From Terrimesophilobacter sp038243605 (GTDB taxonomy: Bacteria; Actinomycetota; Actinomycetes; Actinomycetales; Microbacteriaceae): a stretch of DNA of 64,000 nucleotides. The position numbers were made by a program, and so were the translations under genes. Below are positions 16,903 to 24,873 of the stretch, piece by piece. The notes under the pieces were generated by a model. The model was given only the letters and a program-made list of their open reading frames with translations. It had not been told where the DNA came from and made no database searches. The stretch's first letter is position 1. Each line of letters begins with the position of its first letter. The stretch covers positions 186,001 through 250,000 of the forward strand of contig JBBSQX010000001.1 of the NCBI GenBank assembly GCA_038243605.1, in the 5' to 3' direction.

Positions 16903-17439
16903 ATGAAACTGTCACGGAAGCGTCAGCGAGAAATCAACCGGCTGAAGCGGGGAGCGTCGGAGCTCTGGGACGACCAGAAAGATGTTCTCGACCACGCATC
17001 CAAAGTTGTCAAAGAAGCTCGCAAGCAACTTGCCAACGTGAGCCGCGAAGAGGTTGTCCCTCGAGTGCGCGACGTCTACGAGTCCCGCGTGCGCCCAGGT
17101 GTCGAGTCAGGGCTTGATGCCGGGCGTCATTTCGCGGATTCGGCGAAAGACAAAGTGACGCGCGATGTTCTTCCCGCCGTCTCTTCGGCCTTAGGTACCG
17201 CGCTGGCGGCCCTAGAACTGGCGAGAAGCCCACAAGTCCGTCAGGCCCTCAGCCGAATCACCCATTCGGCGTCAAAGACTGTCGTGCCCGTGAAGTCCAG
17301 TAGTGGCATCGGTCGCTACATCCTGATTGGTGTCGGCGTTGTGGCGGCAGCGGGAATCGCTTATGCCGCATGGCAGACGCTAAGGGCGGATGACGAGCTC
17401 TGGGTCAACGACGAGCCCGAAGCGGCCATCGCGGACTAG
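16903..17439 (+). CDS. Helical protein with C-terminal membrane helix, unknown function
   Basis: A 178-residue protein not matched to a named family. A basic N-terminus (KLSRKRQREINRLKRG) leads into long charged helices of apolipoprotein or coiled-coil character (about 20-120), then a C-terminal membrane helix (about 142-161) and an acidic tail (ELWVNDEPEAAIAD). The ATG has GGAGG at 16892-16896, 6 nt away. The topology suggests a tail-anchored protein with a cytoplasmic helical region. It diverges from ppiA across 138 nt. Confidence 0.8.
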   Translation: MKLSRKRQREINRLKRGASELWDDQKDVLDHASKVVKEARKQLANVSREEVVPRVRDVYESRVRPGVESGLDAGRHFADSAKDKVTRDVLPAVSSALGTALAALELARSPQVRQALSRITHSASKTVVPVKSSSGIGRYILIGVGVVAAAGIAYAAWQTLRADDELWVNDEPEAAIAD

Positions 17440-17470
17440 TTCGTCGCCACGTGCTCAACGCTTGAGTGAG

Positions 17471-17504
17471 CGTGGCGACCGGATGCGTGGCGACCGGATG
17501 CGTG
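17471..17504 (+). repeat. 15-bp tandem duplication
   Basis: The unit CGTGGCGACCGGATG occurs at 17471-17485 and 17486-17500, followed by CGTG of a third copy. It lies 31 nt after the stop of the helical membrane protein gene. No function is evident; slippage is the likely origin. Confidence 0.85.
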
Positions 17505-17582
17505 TCGGTCGGGTGTATCGCGGTCGGTACGACTCGCGCAAGCCATCCACGCGCGGATCGCTTGCGCGGTGAGGAAAATATG

Positions 17583-17655
17583 TGGAGCCTAGGAGAATCG
17601 AACTCCTGACCTCCTGCTTGCAAAGCAGGCGCTCTACCAATTGAGCTAAGGCCCC
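17583..17655 (-). tRNA. tRNA-Ala(TGC)
   Basis: A 73-nt tRNA on the minus strand. The acceptor GGGGCCT pairs with AGGCTCC, including the G3-U70 pair that is the alanine identity element; the discriminator is A. The anticodon arm is CCTGC-TTTGCAA-GCAGG with anticodon TGC, and the T arm AGGAG-TTCGATT-CTCCT is intact. CCA is not encoded. Confidence 0.97.
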
Positions 17656-17682
17656 CCGCTAGCTTGCACGCCGGCGCTTCTC

Positions 17683-17737
17683 GCGCGGTGGGGCTTCGAG
17701 TGAAAGCCATTTCTGGCGTTCACCGCGACCCCAGCGC
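17683..17737. repeat. Palindromic repeat element, copy 1
   Basis: The core hairpin is GTGAAAGCC-ATTTCT-GGCGTTCAC (17700-17723), with one A/G mismatch in the stem. Outer arms (TGGGG with CCCCA, GCGC with GCGC) extend an imperfect palindrome to about 55 bp. The stretch 17683-17726 matches 44211-44254 at about 38 of 44 positions. It lies between tRNA-Ala and tRNA-Ile, with no coding frame of its own. It is most like a REP-type or miniature element; the family is unknown to me. Confidence 0.7.
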
Positions 17738-17780
17738 CGAGTGCCATCTCGACACCCGGTACACCATGCCAACTACTTAC

Positions 17781-17832
17781 TACCAACTACCAACTACCAA
17801 CTACCAACTACCAACTACCAACTACCAACTAC
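17781..17832 (+). repeat. Heptanucleotide tandem repeat (TACCAAC)n
   Basis: TACCAAC repeats with strict 7-bp period for about 7.4 copies, preceded by one diverged unit at 17769-17776. It fills the gap between tRNA-Ala and tRNA-Ile and is free of G, unlike the GC-rich neighbourhood. Such arrays change copy number by slippage. No promoter elements are visible inside. Confidence 0.97.
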
Positions 17833-17841
17833 GGTCGTGCG

Positions 17842-17915
17842 TGGGGATACCAGGACTTGAACCTGGGACCTCTTCGTTATCAGCGAAGCGCTCTAACCGC
17901 CTGAGCTATATCCCC
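17842..17915 (-). tRNA. tRNA-Ile(GAT)
   Basis: A 74-nt tRNA on the minus strand. The acceptor GGGGATA pairs with TATCCCC, discriminator A. The anticodon arm is CTTCG-CTGATAA-CGAAG with anticodon GAT; the T arm is CCAGG-TTCAAGT-CCTGG. It reads in the same direction as gyrA and DUF3566 upstream, as in other actinobacteria where tRNA-Ile and tRNA-Ala follow gyrA. Confidence 0.97.
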
Positions 17916-17967
17916 GAGTGAGGCAGATACGAGATTATCGCACCGACCCCCTGATCGTGTAATCCGA

Positions 17968-18375
17968 TCAGTTATTCGTAAAGCCTACGAGCAAACCACC
18001 CGTCACTTTCACGCTCATGTTGTAGATCAACGCGGCGATTGCACCCAGTGCTGTGCCAACCACCACACTGAGCAACGCGACAACAGCGCTGAACAACATG
18101 ACCTTCGGCAAGGCAACGGCCTCCAAAACGCTAAACGTTGGATCGCCGAGAACATCGACAAGAACGCTGGATAGTTGTGTGAAGATTCCGGTGGAGTTGA
18201 GCACTATCCAGATGAGGAATGTGGCGACAATCTGCACGATTGCCACGCACACAGCGAGCAAGAATGACAACTTCACTGCCGACCAGAAGTCAATGTACAC
18301 GAGCTTCAGGCGAACCTGCTTGGTGGCTGTCGCTTTACGCGACTTACGTTGGAGCTTTTCTGCGAGGCTACTCAT
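17968..18375 (-). CDS. DUF3566 membrane protein
   Basis: A 135-residue protein with a basic N-terminal tail (residues 1-20) and two long membrane helices (about 32-57 and 90-115), the layout of actinobacterial DUF3566 proteins encoded after gyrA. The function is unknown. The ATG overlaps the gyrA end by 8 nt (ATGAGTAG), so it is coupled to gyrA translation. The stop is followed by tRNA-Ile on the same strand without an obvious terminator. Confidence 0.9.
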   Translation of the reverse strand: MSSLAEKLQRKSRKATATKQVRLKLVYIDFWSAVKLSFLLAVCVAIVQIVATFLIWIVLNSTGIFTQLSSVLVDVLGDPTFSVLEAVALPKVMLFSAVVALLSVVVGTALGAIAALIYNMSVKVTGGLLVGFTNN

Positions 18376-21034
18376 TTGCCGTGTGATCCTTCCCTACCCG
18401 GTCGGAAGTTTCGGGAGTTTCATCCAGTGACTGTTCACTGTCATCCTCCGTTTGCCCGGCCAGGTTGCGTTCACTATTTTTCGCTATGGCAATAATCTTG
18501 TCGTCGTCCGCGAACCTGGCAAACACTACGCCCATGGTGTCACGGCCCTTGGCCGGTACTTCGGCCACGGCAGAGCGTACCACTTTGCCGCTGGAAAGAA
18601 CCACAAGGACTTCGTCGTCTTCCTCGACGATCAGGGCTCCCGTGAGGTCGCCTCTGGCCTCCTGCAGTTTCGCCACCTTGATGCCGAGCCCACCGCGGTT
18701 TTGAACGCGATACTGGCTCACATCTGTGCGCTTCGCGTAGCCACCCTCGGTGACCACGAAGACGTAACCATCATCGGCGACTACTGAGGCTGAGAGCAGC
18801 TGGTCGCCATCACGGAAGTGCATTCCGATGACACCGCTGGTCGCCCGGCCCATTGGGCGCATCGCCGCGTCATCCGCACGGAAACGGATCGACATCCCCT
18901 TGCGCGAAACGAGCAACACATCGGATGTCTCTTCGACGAGCATTGCCGACACAAGTTCGTCTTCTTCGCGCAGGTTAATCGCGATGATTCCGCCAGAACG
19001 GTTCGTGTCGTACTCGGTGAGCCGAGTCTTCTTCACGAGTCCATTGCGGGTGGCCAGGACCAGGTAGGTGGCCTCTGCGTAGTTGGTGATGTCGAGAATC
19101 TGCGCGATCTCTTCATCGGGCTGCATTGCGAGAAGGTTCGCAACGTGCTGACCCTTCGCGTCGCGACCGGCCTCCTGCAGCTCGTACGTCTTCGCGCGGT
19201 AAACGCGCCCCTTGTTGGTGAAGAACAGCAACCAGTGGTGGGTCGTCGTGACAAAGAAGTGCTCAACAACGTCATCGGCACGCAGCTGCGCGCCCTTAAC
19301 GCCCTTGCCGCCGCGGTGCTGGCTGCGGTAGTTATCACTGCGGGTGCGCTTGACGTAGCCGTCACGCGTCACAGTGACCACCATCTCCTCTTCGGGGATG
19401 AGATCTTCAACATTCATATCGCCGTCGAAACCGTAAAGGATCTCGGTGCGGCGATCGTCGCCAAACTTGGTGAGAATCTCGGTGAGTTCTTCGCTCACAA
19501 TGTCGCGCTGGCGCTGCGGTTTCGCCAAAATGTCTTGGTACTCGAGGATGAGGCGCTCAAGTTCTGCTGCCTGCTCCTGAATCTTCTGACGCTCCAACGC
19601 CGCCAGACGACGCAATTGCAGGTTGAGAATGGCGTTGGCTTGCAGCTCGTCCACGGTCAGAAGGTCCATGAGGCCTGAGCGTGCTTCGTCCACCGTTGGT
19701 GAGCGACGAATCAGCGCAATGACATCATCCAGCGCGTCGAGCGCTTTCAGGTAGCCACGCAAAATGTGGGCATCCGCTTCGGCTTTCTTCAAGCGGAACG
19801 TCGTGCGGCGAACGATGACGTCAATCTGGTGTTCGACCCAGAGTGTGATGAAACTGTCTATCGGCAGCGTGCGCGGAATGCCATCGACGATCGCCAGCAT
19901 GTTGGCGCCGAAGTTTTCTTGCAGCTGTGTGTGCTTGTAGAGGTTGTTGAGCACAACTTTCGCAATGGCGTCACGCTTCAAAACGACAACCAGTCGCTGG
20001 CCGGTGCGCCCAGAGGTTTCATCCCGAATATCGGCGATGCCCGAGATCTTGCCTTCCTTGACAAGCTCGGCGATCTTCAGCGCAAGGTTGTCGGGGTTGA
20101 CCTGGTACGGCAGCTCCGTCACAACGAGGCACTGCCTGCCCTGCAGCTCTTCGACGTTGATGACGGCGCGCATCGTGATCGAACCACGACCAGTGCGATA
20201 GGCATCCTGAATGCCCTTCACCCCAAGAATTTGTGCGCCGGTCGGAAAATCTGGCCCCTTGATGCGCTCAAGAAGCGCCTGAACTAGTTCCTCTTGCGTT
20301 GCCTCAGGGTTGGCAAGGTGCCAGAGCGCACCGGAGCCGACCTCGCGAAGGTTGTGCGGCGGGATGTTGGTGGCCATACCCACAGCGATACCCACCGAAC
20401 CGTTCACCAGAAGGTTCGGGAACCTGGCAGGAAGAACCGTTGGCTCTTGCGTGCGGCCGTCGTAGTTATCTTGGAAGTTGACGGTATCTTCTTCGATGTC
20501 CCGCACCATCTCCATAGCGAGGGGGGCCATCTTGGTTTCCGTGTACCTGTGGGCAGCGGCCCCGTCATTACCGGGAGAGCCGAAGTTTCCCTGCCCGAGC
20601 GCGAGCGGGTAACGAAGACTCCACGGCTGAACGAGGCGCACAAGGGCGTCGTACACCGACGAGTCGCCGTGCGGGTGGAACTGCCCCATCACGTCGCCGA
20701 TGATGCGGGTGCACTTGGAGAAACCCTTGTCTGGGCGGTAGCCACCGTCGTACATCGCGTAAATCACTCGGCGGTGAACGGGCTTCAACCCGTCGCGAAC
20801 GTCAGGAAGCGCCCGGCCCACGATAACGCTCATCGCATAGTCGAGGTAGCTGCGCTGCATCTCCATCTGGAGATCTACTTGATTGATCTTGTCGTGCGCG
20901 AGGTCTATCTCCACACCCGGGATGTGGTCGTGGTCGGCGCTCGCGTTGTCTGCGTTGGTGCTGTTTGCGTCAGCGTTGTTTGCGTCAGCGTTGCCCGCAT
21001 CAGCATTGTCTGGAGTGGGAGTTTCGTCAGCCAT
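18368..21034 (-). CDS. gyrA: DNA gyrase subunit A
   Basis: An 888-residue type II topoisomerase subunit that breaks and rejoins DNA to introduce negative supercoils with GyrB. The catalytic Tyr is Y164 in AHRYTETKM. The quinolone-resistance region reads HPHGDSSVYD with Ser (S125) at the E. coli Ser83 position and Asp (D129) at the Asp87 position, so it looks quinolone-sensitive. The C-terminal half holds beta-pinwheel repeats. The first 40 residues are an unusual Asn/Ala/Asp-rich extension (NADA repeats), encoded by a 15-bp DNA repeat. The gene follows gyrB after 29 nt. Confidence 0.97.
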   Translation of the reverse strand: MADETPTPDNADAGNADANNADANSTNADNASADHDHIPGVEIDLAHDKINQVDLQMEMQRSYLDYAMSVIVGRALPDVRDGLKPVHRRVIYAMYDGGYRPDKGFSKCTRIIGDVMGQFHPHGDSSVYDALVRLVQPWSLRYPLALGQGNFGSPGNDGAAAHRYTETKMAPLAMEMVRDIEEDTVNFQDNYDGRTQEPTVLPARFPNLLVNGSVGIAVGMATNIPPHNLREVGSGALWHLANPEATQEELVQALLERIKGPDFPTGAQILGVKGIQDAYRTGRGSITMRAVINVEELQGRQCLVVTELPYQVNPDNLALKIAELVKEGKISGIADIRDETSGRTGQRLVVVLKRDAIAKVVLNNLYKHTQLQENFGANMLAIVDGIPRTLPIDSFITLWVEHQIDVIVRRTTFRLKKAEADAHILRGYLKALDALDDVIALIRRSPTVDEARSGLMDLLTVDELQANAILNLQLRRLAALERQKIQEQAAELERLILEYQDILAKPQRQRDIVSEELTEILTKFGDDRRTEILYGFDGDMNVEDLIPEEEMVVTVTRDGYVKRTRSDNYRSQHRGGKGVKGAQLRADDVVEHFFVTTTHHWLLFFTNKGRVYRAKTYELQEAGRDAKGQHVANLLAMQPDEEIAQILDITNYAEATYLVLATRNGLVKKTRLTEYDTNRSGGIIAINLREEDELVSAMLVEETSDVLLVSRKGMSIRFRADDAAMRPMGRATSGVIGMHFRDGDQLLSASVVADDGYVFVVTEGGYAKRTDVSQYRVQNRGGLGIKVAKLQEARGDLTGALIVEEDDEVLVVLSSGKVVRSAVAEVPAKGRDTMGVVFARFADDDKIIAIAKNSERNLAGQTEDDSEQSLDETPETSDRVGKDHTANE
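20963..21007 (-). repeat. 15-bp coding repeat in gyrA 5' end
   Basis: GTTTGCGTCAGCGTT (plus-strand sense) occurs exactly at 20963-20977 and 20978-20992, and a degenerate third unit follows at 20993-21007. In the reading frame it encodes repeated Asn-Ala-Asp-Ala-Asn. The unit is a multiple of three, so copy changes keep the frame. Confidence 0.9.
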
Positions 21035-21063
21035 GTGTTCTCAGTTCTCGATTCTTCCGGCGA

Positions 21064-23037
21064 TCAAATATCGAGGAAACGAACGTCTTTTGCGTTCTTC
21101 TGGATAAAGTTTCGGCGTGACTCGACGTCGTCGCCCATGAGCGTGGAAAATATTTCGTCCGCGGCGAGCGCATCTTCCAGAGTGACCTGCAAAAGCGTTC
21201 GGGTTGCCGGATCCATCGTGGTCTCCCACAATTCCTTGTAGTCCATCTCACCGAGACCCTTGTAACGCTGAATACCGTTCTCTTTGGGGATGCGCTTTCC
21301 TGCAGCGAGACCATCCGCGACCAGCGCGTCACGCTCACGATCCGAGTACACGTACTCGTGCGGGGAATTGCTCCACTTGAGTCGGTACAGCGGCGGCTGA
21401 GCCAAGTACACGTATCCAAGATCGATCAGTGGCCGCATGTAGCGGAACAGGAGCGTGAGCAGCAGCGTGGTGATGTGCTGGCCGTCCACGTCAGCATCGG
21501 CCATGAGCACGATCTTGTGATACCTGGCTTTTTCGGGGTTGAAGTCTTCGCCAATGCCAGCGCCGAACGCGGTAATCATGGCTTGCACTTCATTATTGGC
21601 AAGTGCGCGATCGAGCCTGGCCTTTTCGACGTTCAGGATCTTTCCGCGCAGCGGCAAAATCGCCTGTGTCTCTGGGTTTCTCCCCTGAACGGCAGAGCCG
21701 CCGGCGGAGTCACCCTCAACAATGAAGATCTCAGAGAGGCTCGGGTCTTTGCTCGAGCAGTCGCGCAGCTTTCCTGGCATGCCGCCTGATTCGAGCAGAC
21801 CTTTGCGTCGGGTCTGCTCGCGCGCCTTGCGCGCCGCCATGCGCGCCGCCGCAGCTCCAAGCGATTTGCGAATAATCTCTTTCGCCTGTGCCGGGTTGCG
21901 GTCAAACCAATCATTGAGCTGGTCACCAACAAAGCGCTGCACAAAACTCTTGGCCTCTGTGTTGCCAAGCTTCGTCTTCGTCTGGCCCTCAAACTGCGGT
22001 TCGGCGAGCTTCACAGAAATCACGGCAGTGAGACCTTCGCGGATGTCATCACCCGTCAGGTTCTCGTCTTTCTCACGCAGAATCGCTTTTTCGCGTGCGT
22101 ACTTGTTGACGAGCGTGGTGAGCGCGGCGCGGAATCCTTCTTCGTGCGTTCCACCCTCGTGCGTGTTGATTGTGTTCGCGTAGGTGTGCACGCTCTCCTG
22201 GTAGGAGGTCGTCCACTGCATCGCGACCTCGAGAGAGATCTTGCGCTCCAGGTCTTCTGATTCAAACGAAATGATTTCGTCGTGAATGGTTTCTGCTTTT
22301 TTTGCAGAGTTCAAATACTCGACATAGTCGACAAGACCGTTTTCGTAGAGGTAGGTCTGCACGACTGGCTCGCCCGTGCCGTCAAGGTCGCGATCATCCG
22401 TAAGTGTGATCGACAAGCCTTTGTTCAGAAAAGCAACCTGCTGGAACCGTGCGCGTAAGGTATCGAAGTCGAACTCGACGGTCTCAAACGTGTCAGTGCT
22501 CGGCCAGAACGTGATGATTGTTCCTGTACCTTCAACTTCTTCTTCCTGCGCCAAGGGTGCTTGCGGAACACCGTGCTGATATTCCTGGCGCCAGGCGTGC
22601 CCGTTGCGATGAACCTCAACATCGAGTCGGCTCGACAGCGCGTTCACCACGGACACACCGACACCGTGCAGACCACCGGAGACTGAGTATCCACCCCCGC
22701 CGAACTTTCCACCCGCATGAAGGATGGTCAAGACGACCTCGACGGTGGACTTATTTTCTTGCTTGTTTAACGCAACCGGGATACCGCGGCCATTGTCGTC
22801 AACGCGGATGCCGCCGTCTTTTTGCATCGTGACGTAAATGTGGTCGCAATAACCGGCGAGGGACTCATCGACCGAGTTATCGACGACCTCGTAGACCAAG
22901 TGGTGCAAACCACGTGGACCAGTCGAGCCGATGTACATGCCGGGGCGCTTACGCACGGCCTCAAGACCCTCAAGAACCTGGATCTGGTCGGCACCGTAAC
23001 TGTCATCAGGCTCAGAGTTCTTGGGATTTTCTGACAT
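21064..23037 (-). CDS. gyrB: DNA gyrase subunit B
   Basis: A 657-residue ATPase subunit of gyrase. The GHKL ATPase domain has YIGSTGPRGLHHLVYE and the GGLHGVG lid; the TOPRIM domain has EGDSAGGSA and the metal-binding DADVDG; the tail includes QRYKGLGEMD. ATG start at 23037. A likely minus-strand -10 box TAGAAT is at 23113-23118, giving a leader of roughly 75 nt. gyrA follows in the same direction. Confidence 0.97.
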   Translation of the reverse strand: MSENPKNSEPDDSYGADQIQVLEGLEAVRKRPGMYIGSTGPRGLHHLVYEVVDNSVDESLAGYCDHIYVTMQKDGGIRVDDNGRGIPVALNKQENKSTVEVVLTILHAGGKFGGGGYSVSGGLHGVGVSVVNALSSRLDVEVHRNGHAWRQEYQHGVPQAPLAQEEEVEGTGTIITFWPSTDTFETVEFDFDTLRARFQQVAFLNKGLSITLTDDRDLDGTGEPVVQTYLYENGLVDYVEYLNSAKKAETIHDEIISFESEDLERKISLEVAMQWTTSYQESVHTYANTINTHEGGTHEEGFRAALTTLVNKYAREKAILREKDENLTGDDIREGLTAVISVKLAEPQFEGQTKTKLGNTEAKSFVQRFVGDQLNDWFDRNPAQAKEIIRKSLGAAAARMAARKAREQTRRKGLLESGGMPGKLRDCSSKDPSLSEIFIVEGDSAGGSAVQGRNPETQAILPLRGKILNVEKARLDRALANNEVQAMITAFGAGIGEDFNPEKARYHKIVLMADADVDGQHITTLLLTLLFRYMRPLIDLGYVYLAQPPLYRLKWSNSPHEYVYSDRERDALVADGLAAGKRIPKENGIQRYKGLGEMDYKELWETTMDPATRTLLQVTLEDALAADEIFSTLMGDDVESRRNFIQKNAKDVRFLDI

Positions 23038-23194
23038 GGATGGATCGAGCTCCTACCTGATGGTTTCTTCGGGCACCGCTCCTGAACCAGTAGCTGCCTC
23101 GATGACTTTTCGATTCTATCAAAGTAGTGGCCCCCACAAACCGAATTCGGGCGGCTGTGGACTTTATTTAGGTTCGGCCACCTCTTTTGCCCAC

Positions 23195-23692
23195 TTAGCC
23201 GTAAGTATCGCGTGGGCCACGCCCTGGAATTGATCTGGGGCCCTTTTTCCAGGAGGGTACGCCCGGCCCGTCAAATCGTATGCTTTCAATTCCGGCAGCA
23301 GGAAATCGGTCGACAATGCGCGTGATGATCTGAGATCTCATCAACCTCAACTGAGTTGCCCATGCCGTGGAGTCGCAGGAGACCGTAAGAACACCATCGT
23401 CGATTCCGATCGGTGACGAGTGTGCTGCCGTCTCTTCTCCGACTAACTCGTGCCAAGAAGCGAGCATTTCTGACTTGGCCAGCGGTGAATTCCAACCGAG
23501 CTTTGTCGTCAACGCATCCATCACCTCGGCGATCCCCTGGGGGTCACGCCCCTTTCCAAACGGAGTTGTCGCGCCGGGATCGCGGGAGGCTCGTTTTCGA
23601 GCATCTGCCGACGTGGCCGCGCGGTTACCGAAGACTCGCCTAAACCGCTCGAACACAGCGATGTGCTCATTACTTGAGTGCTCTGGTGTCAC
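23195..23692 (-). CDS. dciA: DciA-like DUF721 protein
   Basis: A 165-residue protein of the DUF721 family, which includes DciA, the helicase-operating protein that loads or stimulates DnaB in bacteria lacking DnaC or DnaI. The conserved core is about residues 50-140 (WSPLAKSEMLASWHELVG-like segment, then LTVSCDSTAWATQLRLM). The GTG start overlaps the recF stop (GTGA). Its position between recF and gyrB is the usual actinobacterial one and fits a replication role with the dnaB gene at 45.6 kb. Confidence 0.88.
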   Translation of the reverse strand: MTPEHSSNEHIAVFERFRRVFGNRAATSADARKRASRDPGATTPFGKGRDPQGIAEVMDALTTKLGWNSPLAKSEMLASWHELVGEETAAHSSPIGIDDGVLTVSCDSTAWATQLRLMRSQIITRIVDRFPAAGIESIRFDGPGVPSWKKGPRSIPGRGPRDTYG

Positions 23693-24840
23693 TCGACAAT
23701 CGCCCCCTGAGAAATGCGAACCGTGTTGTGCGCGAGCTCACCGGGAACATCACCGTACACGGCAGCAGTAATAAGAACCTGTTCAAAGTCGCCAATTGCC
23801 GCGGCCAGACGATCCCTTCGGGAGACATCCAGCTCCGCGAAAACATCATCCAAAATGAGCACCGGATCACCCACCGTTGACTCTTCGCGCAGCACTCCCG
23901 CTGAGGCGAGCTTGAGAGCGAGCGCGAATGACCACGATTCGCCGTGGCTCGCGTAGCCCCTGGCCGGCATTCCGTTGAGCCCAAGAATGAGATCGTCACG
24001 ATGTGGGCCCACCAAGGTGATTCCACGGTCGAGTTCACTTCGGCGGAGCCGGTCAAGTGATTCTCTAAATCTTGCCGCTGCATCAGTTGCCGTCACCAAC
24101 GTTGAAACATCGTGATCTTCTGTTTCGGCGTCTGGATCGCCCGCAAGAATACTCAATCGGCTTGTCAGCAACGCGTGATGGTCATCTCCCGCGACCGCGA
24201 TGTAGGCGGCCGAAACTCTCGGTCGCAAATCAGCAACAAGCTTCATTCGCGCTTCAATCAGCTCAGAACCGAGGGCGATAAGCCGCTCGTCCCACACATC
24301 CAATGTGGGAAGGCTCCCCGAGCGAAGGCCGGATGATCTGGCCGATTTGAGCAGAGTGTTACGTTGGCGCAATACTCGTTCGTAATCCGAGATGACACCC
24401 GAGAACCTCGGGCTGAGAAGGACGAGTAGCTCGTCGAGAAAACGGCGGCGCCCTGAAGGCTCACCTCGAACAAGCGCGAGATCCTCTGGCGCAAACAGCA
24501 CGGTGTGAAAGTAGCGCGGTAACTCTCGCACCTTGATCTGGTTTCTGTTGAGCTGGGCACGGTTGGCGCCCACTCGATTGAGCTGAACTTCGAGCAGGAG
24601 TTCTTTGTCTTCGTGCCGCACACGCGCCCGAATTATCGCAGCATCTTCTCCCTGACGAATCATGGCGTGGTCGCTGGAGACTCGATGAGAACTGAGTGTG
24701 CTCAAGTACCCCAATGACTCAATCAGGTTCGTTTTTCCTTGACCGTTATCGCCGACGAACAGGTTTGCTCCCGCGACCAACTCAAGATCGACTGACGTGT
24801 AATTTCTGAAGTCAGTAAGACTAAGCCGTGAAACGATCAC
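23689..24840 (-). CDS. recF: DNA replication and repair protein RecF
   Basis: A 383-residue SMC-like ATPase that loads RecA at gaps through RecFOR. The Walker A motif GDNGQGKTNLIES is near residue 32, the ABC signature-like region and Walker B (ILDDVFAELD) are near the C-terminus. It follows gnd by 33 nt in the order dnaN-gnd-recF-dciA. Start ATG at 24840, no odd features. Confidence 0.95.
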   Translation of the reverse strand: MIVSRLSLTDFRNYTSVDLELVAGANLFVGDNGQGKTNLIESLGYLSTLSSHRVSSDHAMIRQGEDAAIIRARVRHEDKELLLEVQLNRVGANRAQLNRNQIKVRELPRYFHTVLFAPEDLALVRGEPSGRRRFLDELLVLLSPRFSGVISDYERVLRQRNTLLKSARSSGLRSGSLPTLDVWDERLIALGSELIEARMKLVADLRPRVSAAYIAVAGDDHHALLTSRLSILAGDPDAETEDHDVSTLVTATDAAARFRESLDRLRRSELDRGITLVGPHRDDLILGLNGMPARGYASHGESWSFALALKLASAGVLREESTVGDPVLILDDVFAELDVSRRDRLAAAIGDFEQVLITAAVYGDVPGELAHNTVRISQGAIVE

Positions 24841-24873
24841 GACAAGAAGAGTGGCCTGTGGCGGTTCATGCGG

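Noticed and set aside
17781..17832. CRISPR array
   Set aside because: The unit is 7 bp without spacers, so it is a simple tandem repeat. No CRISPR array or cas gene is seen in the window.
18818..21241. Long plus-strand frames opposite gyrA (286 and 315 codons)
   Set aside because: They mirror the codon pattern of gyrA, have no recognisable domains and no ribosome sites.
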